The position numbers and the translations under genes were made by a program. From Pseudisothecium myosuroides (taxonomy: Eukaryota; Streptophyta; Bryopsida; Hypnales; Lembophyllaceae), in contig OX637296.1 in assembly GCA_951799445.1 (NCBI GenBank), positions 18,104,001 through 18,168,000 of the forward strand: a stretch of DNA of 64,000 nucleotides. The letters run 5' to 3'. How positions within the stretch are numbered: position 1 is the stretch's first letter; the number at the start of each line of letters is the position of its first letter. The notes under the pieces were generated by a model, which did not search any database, was not told the DNA's origin, and worked only from the letters and a program-made list of their open reading frames with translations. Of the stretch, positions 58,726 through 64,000 are shown in pieces.

Positions 58726-61700
58726 GGCCTTGTATTTTCCACTGTGAGAGAAATATTGTGTGCTTGGGCCCGACTTGCATACATGCACAAAGAACAATCT
58801 TAATATTTAATTAAATGCAACAATACACCTTCACGGTTTGAATATCCAAAACCTACACGCTTAACTCTAAACTCTAAACTCTAAACCTGAAACCAAAAAC
58901 CCTAAATCTTGTTGGTTTGCATTAACTCATCTAGCTTCACAGTTTGTGCCACTCGGCGATATGAATGTCCATGAGATGTGCTTCGGCAGAGCGATTCAAG
59001 CAATATCAACAAGATGAACAGATTTTCACCGCAAGACAACTTCAAGTGAAGACATGTCAACAAGTGTTTAAAGGTCATGTGCGTATTCTACACTCCAGTA
59101 GACAAAATCATATAGAAATTCCAAGTTAAAAAAAATCTGTAGGTTAGGCTCTAGAAACAACTGAGTGCTCCATGACATGCATGCCAATCACTTCAATGTT
59201 CTATCACAGAATTATACTCTTACTTCTTTGAAACTAAATACACAATGGCTCATCAAACAGTCAAGACAGCCATAGTGTTAGATAGGTTCAATACAATTAA
59301 TATCAATCGTGGTAGATTTCCACAACTTTGGCACTTTTAGGGCTAGAAGCCTGAAACACTAATCTATACCAATAATAGTCTTAGTCATTAGACCAAATCT
59401 GGACTTTCTAGAGGGCTCGGACATGACATTCAGCTCTGCAAATATAAGAAATTAAAAAAAAAAAAAAACTAAATTAAATTTTTTTAAATTAATTTTAGTT
59501 TTAGAAAAAATAAAAAAACTTAAAGAAAGATTGAATTCTAAAAAAAATCACAATCTAACATGGTACATGAGGCAATCACGTGATTCATAATTTTTAATTT
59601 TTTTTAATCTTCACTTTTTCCTGTATTTGCACATCTGAGTACCTGACCAAAGAAACAACCCTGTAGATTGTAGAGATTTTATTTAAGTTTTTGTTGAGCT
59701 TGTGCAGACAAATGTCACAATTTTGCCAATGAAAGAATTGACAATTACAATTTCATTATTCTCTTTATCCAACGAAACAAGTAATTTGCATCTCTCATTG
59801 AATCTCCATCCTTGATCAACTGAATTTTATTAAATTTGAACAAGAATATCTCCAATTCGATCAGGCTTTCACTTTCTCAAGCCACTGGTTTAGGACAACA
59901 AAAATCACTCATTATGTTGGTATCTTATTGACTTCAGTAGCACTGTATCATTTTTCCTTTAAATCTGAACATCGAGCATATGTTTAAACTGCGACGTAGA
60001 TTATATTTGGAAACAGTGAAGCCATTTCAGGAAATTTCACAATCTTTTATAATAAAATAATCAGTGCTCATGATAGTATTCAGTTTAGAACAAGGGTTTC
60101 TTCAGACATGCAGTTGCAGTTCAATTCAAGGAAACAATCATCAAATGTACTGCCCGAAATAAAATTGCACTTATGATTTGAAAGCTGTATATGCCAAGCA
60201 TTGAGGAATTAACGAGCGAGATATTTGACGTGGATCAAATACACCAGACATACCCTTGCTGGTCCGATGATGCCAGTCCTTCATCCCCTGCATCATCGCC
60301 CAGTGGATTTACGATCTCCCCTGCATCATCCTGTCTTTCGTCGACAGCGTCCAAGTCATCCTCAGCACCACTCCCATCGTCCTCGACATCGCCTGCAGAA
60401 GATCGCTCACAAGAAACGAACGCTTACATAAGATTTATTTTCGTCTTGTCCTGGCCATGGCCTCCATCAGCACACTGCGTCCACATACATTTTTTTCTTT
60501 GGAAAGAGACAAACGGAGTAAGCCCTTCTTAAGCAGACATTAAGCGTGCTACTCGATCATGTTTGCCCTTCTTACGCAGACAATATATCCTCTTCCTCGA
60601 CGTAACAGCATAATTTAATCAATCAGCGCGTAGCGCCGATCGACGAGCATACGAGAGTTAGCCCGTCATTTGAAAAAAGGATGATTTCGGACAGGTAGGC
60701 TGGCCTTGACTCGTACAAGTTAGCAGACGAAACTTGAATAGGTCGCAACAATCGCGACATTATTCAACTACATGCAAAACTTCGACGAAGTCAGATAGAA
60801 AGAAACCTCCGTACCGCAGACCATCTTCACTGAACACTTAAACGATGGCAAGAAACAGAATGATGAGTTAAGCTTGAGAAATTTCAATGAGAAGGTGAAA
60901 ATAATTCTGACGCTGAAATCTCCTTAGCCTTCCATTTGATGCAAGAAGACAAGAAAACTCACATCGCACGTACAATTAGTGAAGTTGATAGAGAAAAACT
61001 GCCTGCGATCAATTCTATATACTGGGGCGATTACCGTATAATGATTCAACCGTATTATGCAGTTTAATGATTATTACTTAGACTAATACAATGTTATAAT
61101 GCTAAAATTACTAGACGGTTTGACAGAGCTCCGGGTCACGGCGATGGTGACAGAAATGGGCGGGAGCGGGAAGAAGATCAATTCAAGCGAGGCAGGAACT
61201 TCAAGAAGCTGACGCAAAAAGTGTAAATTTAATTGCTTCAGGCTCCGGCACTAGTGCGAACGCAGTGGCACAGCTCAATTATCGATTGCGGCAAATGGGA
61301 AAATTCTAGGCGCCAAAAATAGTGACATTCATCATGGGTCTTTTCTCGAGCAATGTCGAATGTGTTTCCAAGGCCATTGATGCATTCTTTTAGAAAAGCT
61401 AAATTATACGAGGACCAGCATAGATTTGCGCCGTGAATTGTGCCAAAATCGTGAAATTCTGCCAATTTAACGACATTGCGCGCATTTACTCTCTGACGTT
61501 ACACTTGGGTTTGCAATCGTCAACACAAAAACCTCTTAAACTAGGACAGGTATAATATGCAATTAACCCCAAATTTCGTTTACTTGGTGCAATTCTGGCG
61601 TCAAAAATGTGACATGCATCTTCACCAAGATCTAATTTCAGGCCTAAGACTAGGATAGTTATGGATTTATGTTTCAGGCCGCGGGTGGTATGGATTCAAA

Positions 61701-62077
61701 GTGCCAACTGAATTAAGTGCGAAAGAAGAAACAAGAACAGAAATCTCTAGAATTCAGGTGAAATCTCGATCAGTCTAGCTAGGATATGATTGTATAATTC
61801 CAACACAAACGTACAAACAATGATTTATCCAATTCATCAAGCTGAGGTGTGCGCATGTATACCTGGATACGGCATTGCATCGAAGTACAAGCTCGGGCCA
61901 CTCGACTTCAGGTGTCTCTCAACTGTATTAATCTCCGATCAGCACTCAAATATTGACGCGACGTCCGCCTATCACTTATTTACATCCAGATGCACAGACT
62001 CATTAAGTCCATGTACTGGTAACATAAACGGATTTTCATATATATTTATATGGCATCGAAGAAGGACAGGCTCCCCA
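58726..62077. repeat. direct segmental duplication, copy 2 (TNL fragment)
   Basis: It starts inside a remnant of the TIR exon (about 58726-58765, degenerate) and carries the intron and acidic exon (about 60240-60395). Its 60.5-61.0-kb segment is not found in copy 1, and it lacks the middle of the first-exon candidate. The rest of the receptor is absent, so it is a truncated paralogue with no expected product. Confidence 0.85.
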
Positions 62078-62393
62078 ATAAATAGAGTCAAATCTGAGAT
62101 GATCCCTGCAATATCATGCAGCAGAGAAGAGCCCTCAAGTTGCCCAGTGGGACCAGAGTTGCACAAAAGTTGCACAAACAGAGTCACAGCTGTAAACAGC
62201 AAACGCTGCATCTCTTTTCAAGAGGAACTCTCCAGTTTCTTCTAGAGCCAGTGTAAATCAAGAGTGACATTGTTGAAGATCCACATTCATTCTCAACAGG
62301 CTGATTTCTAATGAACAAAAAATTCAGCTACCAAGCGACAAGGTAAGTGCTGTACAAGTTTTAAAATCTACATTTGAGTCAATTTGAAAGAAT
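62078..62393. other. spacer before the ankyrin gene
   Basis: The stretch holds the probable 3' untranslated region of the gene ending at 62394. Nothing else is visible. Confidence 0.35.
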
Positions 62394-64000
62394 TCATGGT
62401 TTCACAACTACTGGCATCTTGAATGACTTCCTTGTCCTGACCGACAACTGCTTTACTCTGTAGTAAATGGCCCTACTGAAATATGATGCAAATGCTGGTA
62501 CTGTAACACTCACAAACGACACTGTGAACACCGAACACACCATCTCCCTCACTCTCACAGACCGGCCCATCCCAAACTCGCTACACGAGAAGCTAAACAC
62601 CATGGTAGCCAGTGCCAACAACAAGAAGTAGCTTGCCAATGCCACCAGCACACGCACCCGTCTCACTTTATGTCCAATGTACTCACTATGCCACACACTG
62701 GAATGCCTCCCAACATACAACCCAAACGAGAACGGCAAGGCCGCGCACGCTCCAAGGATGGTTGCAGCGGTGGATGTCAAAAACGTCATCGGCACAGTGA
62801 TGTACAAGAACGAATACTCATGGCCATTATTATTGTCATCTGTCAAGGGTTTAACACAACTGGCATAGGAAGTCCCTGCCATCAAAACAGCCACCACAAG
62901 GATGGCATTGGCAGCCGTGACAAAAGTATCCTGCTCCTTGTGCAACATGCCAATATACTCCTTCACATCTGCACGTTGCATCAGATGCTCGCATACATCC
63001 CTCTCCCCAAGAGCATACGCATAATCCAGAGCGGTTTTGTTGAACTTGTCCTTCCTGTTCGCTTGCAACAACCATCCTTGCTCCAGACACAAGGCTTCCA
63101 CCACATCCAGTTGACCAGAGATTGTAGCAATGTGTAGAGGGGTTTGGTTTCTTTCCTGGTCCAGAGTCTCATTTGCAAGGTGGGGTTGCCACTTCAGAAT
63201 TTGGGGGATCAAGGTGGCGCCATAGCCGGAATGAGACTCGATTGCCCAGGACGTGAGAGACGAGGAGCCTTGCAGCTGTTGTTGCAGCTCCTTGAATAAA
63301 AACGCCGCGACTTCGTAGTGCGTGGTTGCTTCCAGAAGCTCAATAAAAGTTTTCGTGAGGGGCTCTGAAGTGGAGACGTAATGGGGGATCCAGTCTTGCA
63401 AAATTTGGAGATGGCCGCCGCGGACGGCGTGGTGTAAAGGTGACAGCGCTTCGTCGTCGTGAGCGTGAAGTGTGTGCGGCGCGCGGCGCAGAAGCAAACG
63501 CACGACCTCGCGGTGACCTTTCTGCGCGGCCAAGTGCACGGCCAAGCGGCCTCGGCTGTCTGTCGCCAGCACCACGGCGACCAACGAATTCGTGGAGCTC
63601 GTAGCAGAAGCTCCAGCGTCGGCGACGAGAAGCTCCGCCACGACGGCGGTGAGGTTATTCTCGGCCGCGTAGTGAAGCGCGGTCCTGCCACGGCCGTCCC
63701 TCGCGTTCAGAAACCCTGATCCGTTCGTTGCAGTTGCTTTCACGAGCAAGCGCACGACTTCCCATTTCGAATCACTCTTGCTCGTAGCATTTCCATCCCC
63801 GCAAGCGCAATGGAGCGCAGTCCGATGATCAAGCGTCGTGGCAGTCAAAGCCACGCGACGGTCACGCAACAGAGACTCCACGAGGTCGGAACGCGACAAC
63901 GAACACGCCAGGTGGAGCGGCGTGAACCCCTTTGTGCAAACCACGTTGAGGTCGACCTCGGGAAGTGTTAGCAAGAGGTGTAAGACGTCTGTCCCGCGCA
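62394..64000 (-). CDS. ankyrin-repeat protein with PGG domain, partial
   Basis: The frame ends with TGA at 62394 and stays open to the window edge at 64000, so the N-terminus lies outside. At least 534 codons are visible. Ankyrin units include GFTPLHLACSLSRSDLVESLL, RTALHCACGDGN, GRTALHYAAENN, RLAVHLAAQKGH, LSPLHHAVRGGH and QTPLHIATISGQ. The C-terminal part starts AANAILVVAVLMAGTSYAS and has about four hydrophobic segments, the PGG-type membrane domain. Proteins of this class (for example ACD6-like) sit in membranes and act in defence or salt responses. The specific role here is unknown. No breaks are seen. Confidence 0.85.
   Translation of the reverse strand, partial: RGTDVLHLLLTLPEVDLNVVCTKGFTPLHLACSLSRSDLVESLLRDRRVALTATTLDHRTALHCACGDGNATSKSDSKWEVVRLLVKATATNGSGFLNARDGRGRTALHYAAENNLTAVVAELLVADAGASATSSTNSLVAVVLATDSRGRLAVHLAAQKGHREVVRLLLRRAPHTLHAHDDEALSPLHHAVRGGHLQILQDWIPHYVSTSEPLTKTFIELLEATTHYEVAAFLFKELQQQLQGSSSLTSWAIESHSGYGATLIPQILKWQPHLANETLDQERNQTPLHIATISGQLDVVEALCLEQGWLLQANRKDKFNKTALDYAYALGERDVCEHLMQRADVKEYIGMLHKEQDTFVTAANAILVVAVLMAGTSYASCVKPLTDDNNNGHEYSFLYITVPMTFLTSTAATILGACAALPFSFGLYVGRHSSVWHSEYIGHKVRRVRVLVALASYFLLLALATMVFSFSCSEFGMGRSVRVREMVCSVFTVSFVSVTVPAFASYFSRAIYYRVKQLSVRTRKSFKMPVVVKP

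Noticed and set aside
62670..63137. Plus-strand frames over the ankyrin gene
   Set aside because: They are shadows of the minus-strand ankyrin-PGG frame.

Overview
The window is nuclear DNA of a land plant. It is AT-rich and intron-bearing. It encodes a TIR-NB-LRR resistance-type gene with plant-style splice sites and an ankyrin-PGG membrane protein, and it holds Arabidopsis-type (TTTAGGG) telomere-like repeats. The set of families (TIR-NB-LRR, DUF7869-like and FCP1-like genes amid many transposon remnants) suggests a non-seed plant such as a bryophyte, but that is an impression and not shown by the sequence.

Layout. 1-5.4 kb: AT-rich intergenic DNA with two MITE-like elements. 5.4-11.4 kb (minus strand): three genes. 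A is unidentified and has one in-frame stop, B is a two-exon FCP1/NIF-phosphatase-like gene that looks intact, and C is a large multi-exon gene with several stops, cut at its 5' side. 11.4-15.4 kb and 31.1-35.0 kb: two almost identical 3.96-kb repeats in inverted orientation with TG...CA ends, probably solo LTRs. Between them lie an intact 953-codon ORF (minus strand, DUF7869-like, candidate RNase H-fold transposase), telomere-like DNA, an eight-unit 174-179-bp tandem array, and an RGG-tailed gene cut at its 3' side by the right repeat. 35-46 kb: intergenic DNA and a decayed hAT-like transposase gene. 46.1-53.6 kb (minus strand): a TIR-NB-LRR gene whose exons splice in phase except for one extra base at the kinase-2 motif and one in-frame TGA. 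50.2-53.5 kb is duplicated in direct orientation at 58.7-62.1 kb, without most of the TIR. 62.4-64 kb (minus strand): ankyrin-repeat plus PGG gene, running off the window edge.

Most unusual signal. A short palindrome family (9-nt arms TTATCTTCG / CGAAGATAA around a 3-nt centre) occurs about 40 times in three clusters (8.2-11.2, 21.2-22.5, 29.0-30.3 kb). I saw none elsewhere. The clusters sit in introns and flanks of gene C, the DUF7869-like gene and the RGG gene, and twice inside gene C coding sequence. The simplest reading is that these genes belonged to one large mobile module whose palindromes are protein-binding or RNA-hairpin sites, later split by the LTR-like insertions and perhaps an inversion. 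That is inference. A second theme is at least ten dispersed elements flanked by TTAA with CCC...GGG termini, which look like non-autonomous piggyBac-type elements.
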